DNA from: Pseudomonas serbica
GTDB lineage: Bacteria > Pseudomonadota > Gammaproteobacteria > Pseudomonadales > Pseudomonadaceae
DNA: 64,000 bases
Reading direction: 5' to 3'
Assembly: GCF_028823535.1 (NCBI RefSeq)
Contig: NZ_JAQIYM010000005.1
Location: forward strand, 124,001-188,000
Shown here: in pieces, positions 56,198 to 64,000 of the stretch
Numbering within the stretch: position 1 is the first letter of the stretch
Layout of the letters: every line of letters starts with the position of its first letter
The notes under the pieces: model-generated
Databases searched by the model: none
What the model was told of the DNA's origin: nothing
What the model saw: only the letters and a program-made list of their open reading frames with translations
Position numbers and translations under genes: made by a program

Positions 56198-57316
56198 TCA
56201 GGCTTTGGTGCCCACTGGCATAGTGTAGGTGTCCGGAAGCTCACGATCAAAGATCTCGTTCGCCCACAGCATGACGATCATTTCAGTTTCGCCAACGTTA
56301 GTGATGTCATGACTCCAGCCAGGTACGGTCTCAACAATTTTCGGCGTTACGCCATCGGTGAACAGTTCATAAAACTCACCCGACACTATATGGCGAAACC
56401 GGAAGCAGGCCTTGCCGGAGATAACTAGAAATTTTTCTGTCTTGGTATGGTGATAATGACCACCGCGAGTGATGCCCGGATGCGCAGTGAAGTATGAGAA
56501 CTGACCCGAATCCTTGGTCTTGAGCATCTCCACGAATACGCCGCGATCATCTCCGTACTTGGGAACTTCGTAGGTAAACTCTTCGGGTGGCAAGTAGCTT
56601 AGGTATGTGGAGTACAGCGCGCGTACCAGTCCGGTACCTACGCGCTCGGCTATCATAGACTCCCGGCTATTTTTAAAAGCATAGAGCTGAGCAGAAAGGT
56701 CACCCACCGTAATGCTGTAATTGGGTTCGACCTTCACGAACGGACTACCGAATTGTGTTCCGTCCATCGCAGAAATGAACGTTCTTATGACATCATCAAT
56801 ATAAACAAGTGAAATTTTCGCATCGGCATCATTAATACTGATGGGCAAGTCATTTGCAATGTTATGACAGAATGTCGCTACAGCAGAGTTGTAATTAGGT
56901 CGAGCCCACTTGCCAAATACGTTTGGCAACCTGAACAGATGCACTTTATTACCAAATGTGGCAGAGAGTTTCAACAACGCTTCTTCCGCCTCACGCTTAC
57001 TGTCGCCATAAGCGTTACCCGAATCGGCCTGGATTGACGAGGTATACAGCACAGGGACCTTTCGACCACACGACTTGATTGCAGAGCATAGCGCATGAGT
57101 CAATTCGGCGTTACCGACCTTGAACTCTTCGACAAACTGAGGACGATTGACACCGGCCAAGTGGAAAATGAAATCCACCTCGGATACGAGTGAGTCCAGG
57201 CTGACGATATCGTCTTCTCGGCAGAACCGCAGCACCTCGACGTCTTTACGCTCTTTTAAGTGAGCGATAAGGTTCTTGCCTACAAATCCATTGGCACCGG
57301 TAATCAATACTCTCAT
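56198..57316 (-). CDS. fnlB: UDP-L-FucNAc biosynthesis reductase (FnlB/WbjC/CapF)
   Basis: 372 residues in two parts: an N-terminal SDR domain (LITGANGFVGKNLIAHL, AYGDSKREAEE with the catalytic Tyr-Lys) and a C-terminal cupin (GGHYHHTKTEKFLVISGKAC, residues about 285-365) with metal-binding histidines. CapF uses both to epimerise C3 and reduce C4 of the keto sugar made by FnlA. It lies 3 bases after fnlA. Confidence 0.95.
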   Translation of the reverse strand: MRVLITGANGFVGKNLIAHLKERKDVEVLRFCREDDIVSLDSLVSEVDFIFHLAGVNRPQFVEEFKVGNAELTHALCSAIKSCGRKVPVLYTSSIQADSGNAYGDSKREAEEALLKLSATFGNKVHLFRLPNVFGKWARPNYNSAVATFCHNIANDLPISINDADAKISLVYIDDVIRTFISAMDGTQFGSPFVKVEPNYSITVGDLSAQLYAFKNSRESMIAERVGTGLVRALYSTYLSYLPPEEFTYEVPKYGDDRGVFVEMLKTKDSGQFSYFTAHPGITRGGHYHHTKTEKFLVISGKACFRFRHIVSGEFYELFTDGVTPKIVETVPGWSHDITNVGETEMIVMLWANEIFDRELPDTYTMPVGTKA

Positions 57317-57319
57317 TCT

Positions 57320-58354
57320 TTATTCCTCGGGCACTGCGTGTTCGCCGCGCTGGATAGCACGCATAAAATCAAGTTTCAAGAGCAATTTCTTCATACCCTC
57401 AACGTCCAAGCGCTCGGTATTGTGGGAGTTATAATCTTCCATAGTGGAAATTTTCTCCTCACCTTGTTCTACGAACTTGCTGTAATTCAAGTCACGCAAA
57501 TCTGGCGGCACTCTAAAGTATTCACCCATGTCTTCCGCACAGGCCATTTCTTCCCGACTCAACAGGGCTTCATAGAGCTTTTCGCCGTGTCGTGTGCCTA
57601 TAATCTGAATAGGATGCTCGGGCTGTCCCAACATCGAAGTCAACGCGCGGGCAAGCGTCTCCACTGTCGCGGCTGGTGCCTTCTGAACGAAGAGGTCTCC
57701 ATTGTTCCCATGCTCAAACGCATACAAGACTAGATCCACTGCATCGGCCAGAGTCATCATGAAACGCGTCATGTTTGGATCTGTAATTGACAACGCCTGC
57801 TTTGCTCTAATCTGATCAACAAACAACGGAATCACCGACCCACGCGAGGCCATCACATTGCCATAACGCGTACCGCAAATAACTGTTTTAGCTTCATCGA
57901 CATTGCGGGATTTTGCGACCATGACCTTTTCCATCATGGCTTTTGAAATACCCATTGCATTGATAGGGTATACGGCTTTATCCGTGCTCAAGCACACAAC
58001 ACGCTTAACTTCATTTTGAATCGAAGCTTCAAGCACGTTGTCAGTACCTATAACATTGGTTTTCACCGCCTCCATAGGATGAAATTCGCAGGAAGGAACC
58101 TGCTTTAGTGCTGCGGCATGAAAAATATAGTCCACACCACGAGTTGCGTTCAGAACACTCTGATAGTCACGAACATCGCCTATGTAAAATTTCAGCTTCG
58201 AACTGGCATAGCGCTTACGCATATCATCTTGCTTTTTCTCATCCCGGCTGAAAATCCGAATCTCTTTGATCTCTGTAGACAGGAATTTTTTCAATACGGC
58301 ATTCCCAAAGGAACCCGTGCCTCCCGTGATAAGCAGTGTTTTATTTTCGAACAT
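57320..58354 (-). CDS. fnlA: UDP-GlcNAc 4,6-dehydratase/5-epimerase (FnlA/WbjB/CapE)
   Basis: 344 residues, a soluble SDR: TGGTGSFGNAVLKKF, HAAALKQVPSCEFHP, and STDKAVYPINAMGISKAM with Met in place of the usual Tyr, as in this subgroup. It starts the UDP-L-FucNAc pathway. ATG 58354 has AAGGG 7 bases upstream; TTG 58360 is inside that spacing. First of the fnlABC set. Confidence 0.95.
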   Translation of the reverse strand: MFENKTLLITGGTGSFGNAVLKKFLSTEIKEIRIFSRDEKKQDDMRKRYASSKLKFYIGDVRDYQSVLNATRGVDYIFHAAALKQVPSCEFHPMEAVKTNVIGTDNVLEASIQNEVKRVVCLSTDKAVYPINAMGISKAMMEKVMVAKSRNVDEAKTVICGTRYGNVMASRGSVIPLFVDQIRAKQALSITDPNMTRFMMTLADAVDLVLYAFEHGNNGDLFVQKAPAATVETLARALTSMLGQPEHPIQIIGTRHGEKLYEALLSREEMACAEDMGEYFRVPPDLRDLNYSKFVEQGEEKISTMEDYNSHNTERLDVEGMKKLLLKLDFMRAIQRGEHAVPEE

Positions 58355-58395
58355 CGCCAAGCCCTTATAAAGTCAAAAAGTATGTACTTGCATAA

Positions 58396-59664
58396 TCATA
58401 GCCCATTAGGGACAACCGATCCATTGTGACTCATGTCCGGCATTGACTTCTGGGCGGTTGCCGACGGCGCAAATGCAATGGCCGCCGTCGCAAAACCTAT
58501 CAAAAGCATCCCATTTGAAGAAAATATGTAGGGATTGATCGCAGATATTGCCGAATACAGGAATATTGAAGGAGCAATCCATGGATAGGCAGACTTCGCC
58601 ACTTTTGCGCTGAGCGACAGGTATGCGAGCAAAAAGACCAGCATTGCGCAGCCAAATAGACCAAATACTCTAAGCATCTCCACATATGTCAGTTCTGTTT
58701 TACTGGCACCTTCCGGCAACATATTCTGCAAGACAGGTGACCACACATGCGCGTTGAATCCCTGACCAAACAACACCACCTGAGGACTGGTGAAAATTTC
58801 ACCGTAACTGCTGAGGTATCCTATTTTCGTAGCGTTACTCTGCTCACCAGCCCCGAACATCTCGTTGACGATAGGCACATCAATAAATAACAACGCTGTG
58901 AAGGCCAGGATAATGGAAAAGAATATAAGCCCAATGGCACCTCGACCAAAGCGATGCCACATCCACACGAAAACAGGAGCACACAACGATAAAATAATGC
59001 TGGCCCGGGTACCAGACAGGAATAAAGCGACGATAGGAAAAAGTAGAGGCAGGCATGTTTTTAGTGACGGCCTGTCCAACATTTTCCACGTCTCATGGCA
59101 CAGTAGAAAAATCAGCATTGGCGATGCGATATAATAAATATAATAAAACGCAACACCCGCATACTCTCGCTCGCCAATGTAAGCCACTCCATTGGCAACA
59201 AAAAAGTACACAAAGTCAGTAAACGTATCGGTCGCGATAAACAGGAAGCTGATTAGAATCACAGCACATAAAAGCCGCAACGATACAACCAGCGCGCGAT
59301 AGGCCCAAGGCAAATACCCAGGCGCCAAATACAATAGAGAGCAGACCATATATACAGAAGCCGAAATATAAGATGTATCTATAAACGCTCCTGACACACC
59401 TCCTTGCAAAACAGCCATTATCAACCCATAAGCAGGAAGATAAAGAACAACCAGGACGAATGCAAAAACATAAAATACATCAATTCGAATTCTAGTACTT
59501 TCTAGAATGATTGTTAGCCCAAGAACAATATAAACAAGACCTATTGCTACAAATTTAAGATGATAAATTTGCCCAATCGGATCAAACAAACAGGCAATCC
59601 ACAACAAATAAATTGCCAATATGCCTAGCTTTGGTGCCCTGGAATTTTCGACTTGAATATTCAA
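58396..59664 (-). CDS. wzy: O-antigen polymerase (Wzy-like)
   Basis: 422 residues with about 11-12 hydrophobic segments and a long periplasmic loop (about 285-330, with EIFTSPQVVLFGQGFNAHVWSP-like sequence) and the FLSGTRASII motif typical of Wzy/ligase proteins. Wzy joins O-units on undecaprenyl diphosphate in the periplasm. Its place beside wzx and wzz, and the low GC, fit. Sequence identity to named Wzy proteins cannot be judged here, and WaaL is the alternative. Confidence 0.85.
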   Translation of the reverse strand: MNIQVENSRAPKLGILAIYLLWIACLFDPIGQIYHLKFVAIGLVYIVLGLTIILESTRIRIDVFYVFAFVLVVLYLPAYGLIMAVLQGGVSGAFIDTSYISASVYMVCSLLYLAPGYLPWAYRALVVSLRLLCAVILISFLFIATDTFTDFVYFFVANGVAYIGEREYAGVAFYYIYYIASPMLIFLLCHETWKMLDRPSLKTCLPLLFPIVALFLSGTRASIILSLCAPVFVWMWHRFGRGAIGLIFFSIILAFTALLFIDVPIVNEMFGAGEQSNATKIGYLSSYGEIFTSPQVVLFGQGFNAHVWSPVLQNMLPEGASKTELTYVEMLRVFGLFGCAMLVFLLAYLSLSAKVAKSAYPWIAPSIFLYSAISAINPYIFSSNGMLLIGFATAAIAFAPSATAQKSMPDMSHNGSVVPNGL

Positions 59665-59813
59665 TGTCAGATCCGCGCGATTCAGATAGAAAAACTGTAG
59701 GACCAGGCGCGAAGAGGGATTTTGCCAACCCCCTCAAGCGCGTCCAACCGTACTTGACAGTCCTAAAGGTCAGCTTTGTTCGAACTGACCCTCACCACTG
59801 CAAGCCCCTTCAA

Positions 59814-61031
59814 TTACAGTTTCCACATATCCCGATTCAACCGGAAACTCGAAAGATACACGAGCAAACGGGAAAAGTTCATGAATCGGTTTGGCCCAAG
59901 GGCATAAAGAGCCATTTTCATAAGCTTGTTAACCAGTACAAACTTCCCTTTGTTACTTGCTATATCACCAAAACCACTTGGCTGATACCCTAACTTATCA
60001 CTGACCAAATAGTTCTTTTTTGCAAACTCCGCGACTGGTCCATTTGAGTCAAACGGATCATGACCAGATGGCAGATCATCTAAGACACTCGCGTATGCAC
60101 GGCGCAACGTCGGCGAAATATAATCGCCATTAGACATGAAATCAAAACCGTATTTGGTTTTCGAGATCGGAATCTTCAACCGCTGCAGCGACGTGTTGTA
60201 ACCATGAGCCAGCTCAGAATAGTCTGTTCGCCCCGACTCTCTGTCTGCAAATGCGCGTTTACTAAGCAAATCCGGATTCTTCTCATCAAATGAACTGAAG
60301 TGGAAGAAAATCAGGGGATATTGATTATTGATCAAATATCCACCTTGTGGATTTCTGGAAACCACGCGCTCATGCGCATTCCAAAAGGCCACATTATAGC
60401 CAAGATCAAAGGAGATATGAAGATTCGGGAAAAAGCATGGTGCAATGCTCACCCATTTCTGGTCAGTGGATAATCCAAACTGAGTTTCAAAATAACAAAG
60501 ATCCAGACAGCGTTCGTTCCACCATTTCAGAAACCTGATGCTCTCTGACGAGCTATTTACTGCAAAAAATCCCATATTGAAGGACCCGAACCTCATCATG
60601 CCTACATCACCTTCCGGGTGAGGAGTTACATAATGCGGAGTAAGGACAACTTCTTTCTCATCGAGCAGATTAAGCAGAGGATCAAGCGAATTGAACAAAC
60701 AAGTATCAGGATCTAAAAAAACAACTTTCTCTACGGATTCAAGAAGTCTCAGTGTCAACCATGGCTTCAGGCTGGTACTAAACTCGGTGATGTCGTACTT
60801 GAATGCGTACTGACTAAAATTCTCCAAGCCGAGATCTTCTACCCACTCAAAGTCTGCCAGGTCATGTGGCAGATCACCCTCAACCTTCTTATCGAATATA
60901 AAAATTTTCAGCTTTGTATGATTGAAAGCCAATAGTGACTCAGCCAACACCAGTGCCTTTGGCAAATAAGCCAAATTACAGACGGTGAAAACTTTATAAT
61001 CTATATTTTCTACACTGCCCGAATTAGACAT
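59814..61031 (-). CDS. glycosyltransferase with GT8-like donor site
   Basis: 405 residues. KVFTVCNLAYLPKALVLAESL at the N-terminus and VEKVVFLDPDTCLFNSL (DXD) give the layout of retaining GT-A enzymes such as GT8. NMGFFAVNSSSESIRFLKWW follows. The C-terminal 120 residues are not familiar. It belongs to the O-unit assembly set and overlaps the GT2 gene upstream by 8 bases. The sugar transferred is unknown. ATG 61031 is used; the frame extends further but only within the upstream gene. Confidence 0.8.
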   Translation of the reverse strand: MSNSGSVENIDYKVFTVCNLAYLPKALVLAESLLAFNHTKLKIFIFDKKVEGDLPHDLADFEWVEDLGLENFSQYAFKYDITEFSTSLKPWLTLRLLESVEKVVFLDPDTCLFNSLDPLLNLLDEKEVVLTPHYVTPHPEGDVGMMRFGSFNMGFFAVNSSSESIRFLKWWNERCLDLCYFETQFGLSTDQKWVSIAPCFFPNLHISFDLGYNVAFWNAHERVVSRNPQGGYLINNQYPLIFFHFSSFDEKNPDLLSKRAFADRESGRTDYSELAHGYNTSLQRLKIPISKTKYGFDFMSNGDYISPTLRRAYASVLDDLPSGHDPFDSNGPVAEFAKKNYLVSDKLGYQPSGFGDIASNKGKFVLVNKLMKMALYALGPNRFMNFSRLLVYLSSFRLNRDMWKL

Positions 61032-61842
61032 TTTTATTACGGCTCCAGAAATTGACAACTCGAACATAGACTTGAGTAGCAAGATAAATCGCGAACAATC
61101 GCACCAATATCTTTAAAAACTTCCACTCACCATTTAGCAGCGAATACGTAATCAGCCTCACACTGGAAACTGAAGTATCCACGATGCGCCGCCAGGAATA
61201 AGGCCTGAGCTGATAGTCCTTACCAAACAGTGAATAAAGGCTATCTTCCTGTTCCGTCACATGATCGAATCCTGGCGTATAAGAACACTCGCCAATTTTC
61301 ATTTTATGCTTTGCCGATTCTAGGCAGAATTTATAATCAACACCATCGACAAAGTAGCTAGCATCATGCCATCCCTGTTTTTTCAAGTTCTCCAGAAAAT
61401 ACAGGCTACCACTATTAATCGCTAAATTGACGTCCCTCAGCCCATCCGAATTCAGGGAGGCGTCGGAATGATTTTTTGAGTTAAACAAGAAAGCGCTGTA
61501 TTTGGAAACCAGCTGCTTTCTATCCAAATAAAATTTCTCTACAAAATTCAGGGTATCTTCGCTGAAGCCCGTGTCCTGATCGAAAAATATCAACGCCTGG
61601 AAATTATCCACTTCCGCCTGGGCACATACGGTCGAAATACCATAGCCCAAGCCGACATTATTACCACAGGTAAAATAGTTTATACCTTCCAGGCTTTTAG
61701 CTAATTTCTTCACCGAGTCATAAGAAGGTGAATTATCAAATACATAAACGCTATAGCCTGCCGACACAGCCATCTTCAAGCGATCAAGCAAGTTTTCACC
61801 GGCGTTATATACGACTATCCCTATGGCTACTTCGCGGCGCAT
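61024..61842 (-). CDS. family 2 glycosyltransferase
   Basis: 272 residues, GT-A fold: VAIGIVVYNAGENLLDRL, VYVFDNSPSYDS, GNNVGLGYGIS and the DXD-like FFDQDTGFSE, close to rhamnosyltransferases of the RfbF/RfbN type. INSGSLYFLENL and YFVDGVDYKFCLE are acceptor-side motifs of that group. It overlaps both neighbours, wzx upstream and the other transferase downstream. If it is a rhamnosyltransferase, that would explain the presence of rfbC nearby. Confidence 0.88.
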   Translation of the reverse strand: MRREVAIGIVVYNAGENLLDRLKMAVSAGYSVYVFDNSPSYDSVKKLAKSLEGINYFTCGNNVGLGYGISTVCAQAEVDNFQALIFFDQDTGFSEDTLNFVEKFYLDRKQLVSKYSAFLFNSKNHSDASLNSDGLRDVNLAINSGSLYFLENLKKQGWHDASYFVDGVDYKFCLESAKHKMKIGECSYTPGFDHVTEQEDSLYSLFGKDYQLRPYSWRRIVDTSVSSVRLITYSLLNGEWKFLKILVRLFAIYLATQVYVRVVNFWSRNKNV

Positions 61843-63128
61843 ATAGCCCCCTTCTTATTCCCTGAAAATACATTGTGCGCTAGCACAAACATTAGAGACA
61901 TATCGATGAATGCCCTCATAACCCAGACCACAACCGCTCCGATCAAGCCAAAACTATGAACGAACATAAAAAGACAGGGGAAATATATAAAGAACTCTGC
62001 CAGATGAACAAGCGCAGTACCTTTTACATTTCCCGCAGCTTGCACTGCAGCATGAGGAACTTGTGCAATAGAATTAAACAAAATGCCAATTGCCAATATC
62101 GATGCCAGACGCCAGGAATGTTCCGCAAAGTCCTGCCCCAGCCATAATGTCATTCCCCAAAACGACCCTATTGAAGCAATTGCGCATATAACCAACATTA
62201 CGACAGCTATGAGCAATGCAGACTTCTTAAAAAGCCGTTCGGCGCCTGCTATATCCACCGCGATCAGTGCCGACAACTTTGGAAACAACGCGGCAGTCAA
62301 AGCCGCGGGCAGGATTAGAAACCTGATCAAGACTTCGAATGGAACAGTGTAATAAGCGACCAAACTAGCGCCTACAACAGATGAAATTACAAACCTGTCG
62401 GCAGTCACCATCAAAGGACTGATGAGATTCGATAAGGTCATCCAGGATCCAAACGTCAGTAAACCCTTGACTTCTTCGGGGTGCGATTTTGGTTTGATCC
62501 AATAAAATTTTGTCTTCTGCCGAACCAGGTAACCGTGGGCCAAAAAGACAATAAATCTAGCCAAGACCAGACTCGCGACCATCCACTCCAACATCGGGCC
62601 CCAAATCAAGACGGTGATAGCGGGCATACCAAAATTTGCTAGCCCCAACAACACCCTCAGAACGTTGACCTTGCCAAATTCCTCATAAGCTTCCAATACG
62701 CCTCGCAGACCAGACGTCAAAGTTGTAAGTGGTATGCCTACGGATGCTATAAATAGAGAGATGACGACATCCTGCTGTAACTCGGGGCTGACACTCAACC
62801 ACTTGGTACCTAAAGGAAATGCAGTCAATGCGAGAAGAGCGCCGCCAAATATCCCAGCTACCAAAACCATGATAAGACCGAGATTTATAATTCTTGAAAC
62901 TTCTTCGCCTGTCCCCCCGGCCAGTTTTTTAGCGACCGTTTGCGTTAGCGCACGACCAAGACCAAAATCAAACAAGCTAAAATAGCCGATAAGAACCCAA
63001 ACCAGGGTCAAAATCCCAAAAACCTCGACACCCGCTCTATTGAGCAAGAAAGGTATCGTTACAGCGCCCAACAAAAATGGAGCACCGCTACCTATCAAGT
63101 TCCACAATGTATTCTTTCTAAGGGACAT
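61827..63128 (-). CDS. wzx: O-unit flippase (Wzx, PST/MOP family)
   Basis: 433 residues with about 12 hydrophobic helices and the MOP-type start LWNLIGSGAPFLLGAVTIPFL. FDFGLGRALTQTVAKKLA is typical of polysaccharide transporters. Wzx moves undecaprenyl-linked O-units across the inner membrane. The 3' end overlaps the GT2 gene by 16 bases. Confidence 0.9.
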   Translation of the reverse strand: MSLRKNTLWNLIGSGAPFLLGAVTIPFLLNRAGVEVFGILTLVWVLIGYFSLFDFGLGRALTQTVAKKLAGGTGEEVSRIINLGLIMVLVAGIFGGALLALTAFPLGTKWLSVSPELQQDVVISLFIASVGIPLTTLTSGLRGVLEAYEEFGKVNVLRVLLGLANFGMPAITVLIWGPMLEWMVASLVLARFIVFLAHGYLVRQKTKFYWIKPKSHPEEVKGLLTFGSWMTLSNLISPLMVTADRFVISSVVGASLVAYYTVPFEVLIRFLILPAALTAALFPKLSALIAVDIAGAERLFKKSALLIAVVMLVICAIASIGSFWGMTLWLGQDFAEHSWRLASILAIGILFNSIAQVPHAAVQAAGNVKGTALVHLAEFFIYFPCLFMFVHSFGLIGAVVVWVMRAFIDMSLMFVLAHNVFSGNKKGAICAAK

Positions 63129-63349
63129 TCTAACAACTCACGTAATGAAATCATGCCGCCTCTGCAAGCGACTCAAGGTTGCTGGCGTGGGTTACATAAT
63201 TCAGATTGGGGGCCAACAGCCTCCAAAACAGCGTCCGCACCTCGCAAGAACGCTGTCTCAGCTAATGCTTGTGCACTCAGGAGGGCTACGCGACCATCAA
63301 CCTTCAGAATGGACCTCTGAACAACTACGTCTGTCCCGATACCCCAAAA

Positions 63350-64000
63350 TTAGCTCCCCTTCCTGGTCAGTACCAAATAGCGAATCAAAGCGATCATGAA
63401 ACCCAGCATCGCGCCCACGACCAGCCCCAGGAGAATGATAAGGCCTTTCTTGGGCTTTATTGGACGGTCTGGTTGTTCGATCGGACCGTCTTGGCGGTAT
63501 ACCGACACGGTTTCTGGACTAACCTGCAAATCTTGATAGAAGCTTTGCTTGATCTGCAACGCTCTCAGCTTTTCTATGAAAGGGTCGTCCGACTTACGGT
63601 TTTCCAGGTTTTCGATTTCAGCTTTGAGCGCCTTGCTACCGCGCATATAAGTCAGCTGCCCATCCATTGCCGCAGACACCTCTGCGGAAAGATTGCCGGT
63701 AATGATTGGAGGGTTTTGCAAGCCAATCGCTTCGGCAATCGTCAGCGCTTCTCGCAATCGCGTAATGGAGTCCTGGCGGATTCGGCTTTCGGTCTCCTGG
63801 ATTGTGCTGATCTGCTGACCAAGGTTCCGGGCTCGAACCTCCGCTTCACGGGTGGTATTTTTAATCATTTCATTCTCGGCAGCTGCACCCGCCCTGGCTG
63901 CAAATGTTTTCACCCATTCAGTCACCTGGATTGGGTCTTCGCCTTGGGCGACGACTGAATAGCGATCTGGCTGCTCCTTCGTCGGGAATCCGATGGAGAG
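63350..64000 (-). CDS. wzz: O-antigen chain-length determinant Wzz, 5' end beyond the window
   Basis: The C-terminal 216 residues of a Wzz-type polysaccharide co-polymerase; the frame stays open to the last base. Seen: a long periplasmic coiled coil (EAEVRARNLGQQISTIQETE, ALKAEIENLENRKSDDPFIE), and the C-terminal membrane helix preceded by the proline-rich PIEQPDRPIKPKKGL (about 35 residues before the end). It sets the modal length of Wzy-made chains. It is the most upstream gene seen of the O-antigen cluster, with a 221-bp gap to wzx. Confidence 0.93.
   Translation of the reverse strand, partial: LSIGFPTKEQPDRYSVVAQGEDPIQVTEWVKTFAARAGAAAENEMIKNTTREAEVRARNLGQQISTIQETESRIRQDSITRLREALTIAEAIGLQNPPIITGNLSAEVSAAMDGQLTYMRGSKALKAEIENLENRKSDDPFIEKLRALQIKQSFYQDLQVSPETVSVYRQDGPIEQPDRPIKPKKGLIILLGLVVGAMLGFMIALIRYLVLTRKGS

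Overview
The window is a Pseudomonas chromosome segment, most like the P. fluorescens group. This rests on protein content, high GC, and gene order that (from memory) matches the P. aeruginosa PAO1 blocks aer / cco2 / cco1 / ccoGHIS / hemN / anr / apt, recR-ybaB-dnaX, and comEA-wbpM-O-antigen. It also rests on several families of REP repeats typical of fluorescent pseudomonads. No tRNA, rRNA or CRISPR array was seen; the one stable RNA gene is ffs (SRP 4.5S RNA).

Layout. (1) 1-14130, capsule-lipid locus: a plus-strand operon (truncated LTA-synthase-like sulfatase-fold enzyme, GNAT acetyltransferase, KpsC/RkpJ-like capsule protein) faces a minus-strand pair, a 2518-residue reducing polyketide synthase and an alpha-oxoamine synthase. 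Between them lies an island of two tandem REPIN arrays around a REP-associated tyrosine transposase (RAYT). The gene set resembles the Sinorhizobium rkp-1 region (rkpA/rkpG/rkpJ) and suggests synthesis of a special lipid anchor for a surface polysaccharide. (2) 14514-18402: an Aer-type energy taxis receptor, a second and unrelated repeat array next to a second RAYT, and an alpha/beta hydrolase. (3) 18484-34323, microaerobic respiration: two complete ccoNOQP operons for cbb3 oxidases, the assembly genes ccoGHIS, a SafE-like membrane protein, hemN, the oxygen regulator anr, and apt. FNR/Anr-type boxes lie before the first cco operon, ccoG and hemN, and a weaker one before the second cco operon. 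(4) 34441-40148: acyl-CoA dehydrogenase, recR, an NADP oxidoreductase, ybaB and dnaX. (5) 40272-48767: a periplasmic binding-like protein, a PAS-GGDEF-EAL protein with an eroded EAL domain, an XRE regulator, ffs, a DUF1989 gene with a GntR regulator, a TetR/FabF-like/SDR cluster, and comEA. (6) 49037-64000: an orphan rfbC, then an O-antigen cluster read on the minus strand from wzz (cut by the window end) through wzx, two glycosyltransferases, wzy, the three UDP-L-FucNAc genes, WbuB, a WbpV-like epimerase, WbpL and WbpM.

The most notable structures are four. The first is the PKS + oxoamine synthase + KpsC locus. The second is a 699-bp RAYT element whose two ends match three adjacent 210-bp units, which look like internally deleted copies. 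The third is a set of REP sequences that supply the stop codons of two genes. The fourth is a duplicated wbpM tail flanking rfbC, which marks a past recombination at the edge of the O-antigen cluster.
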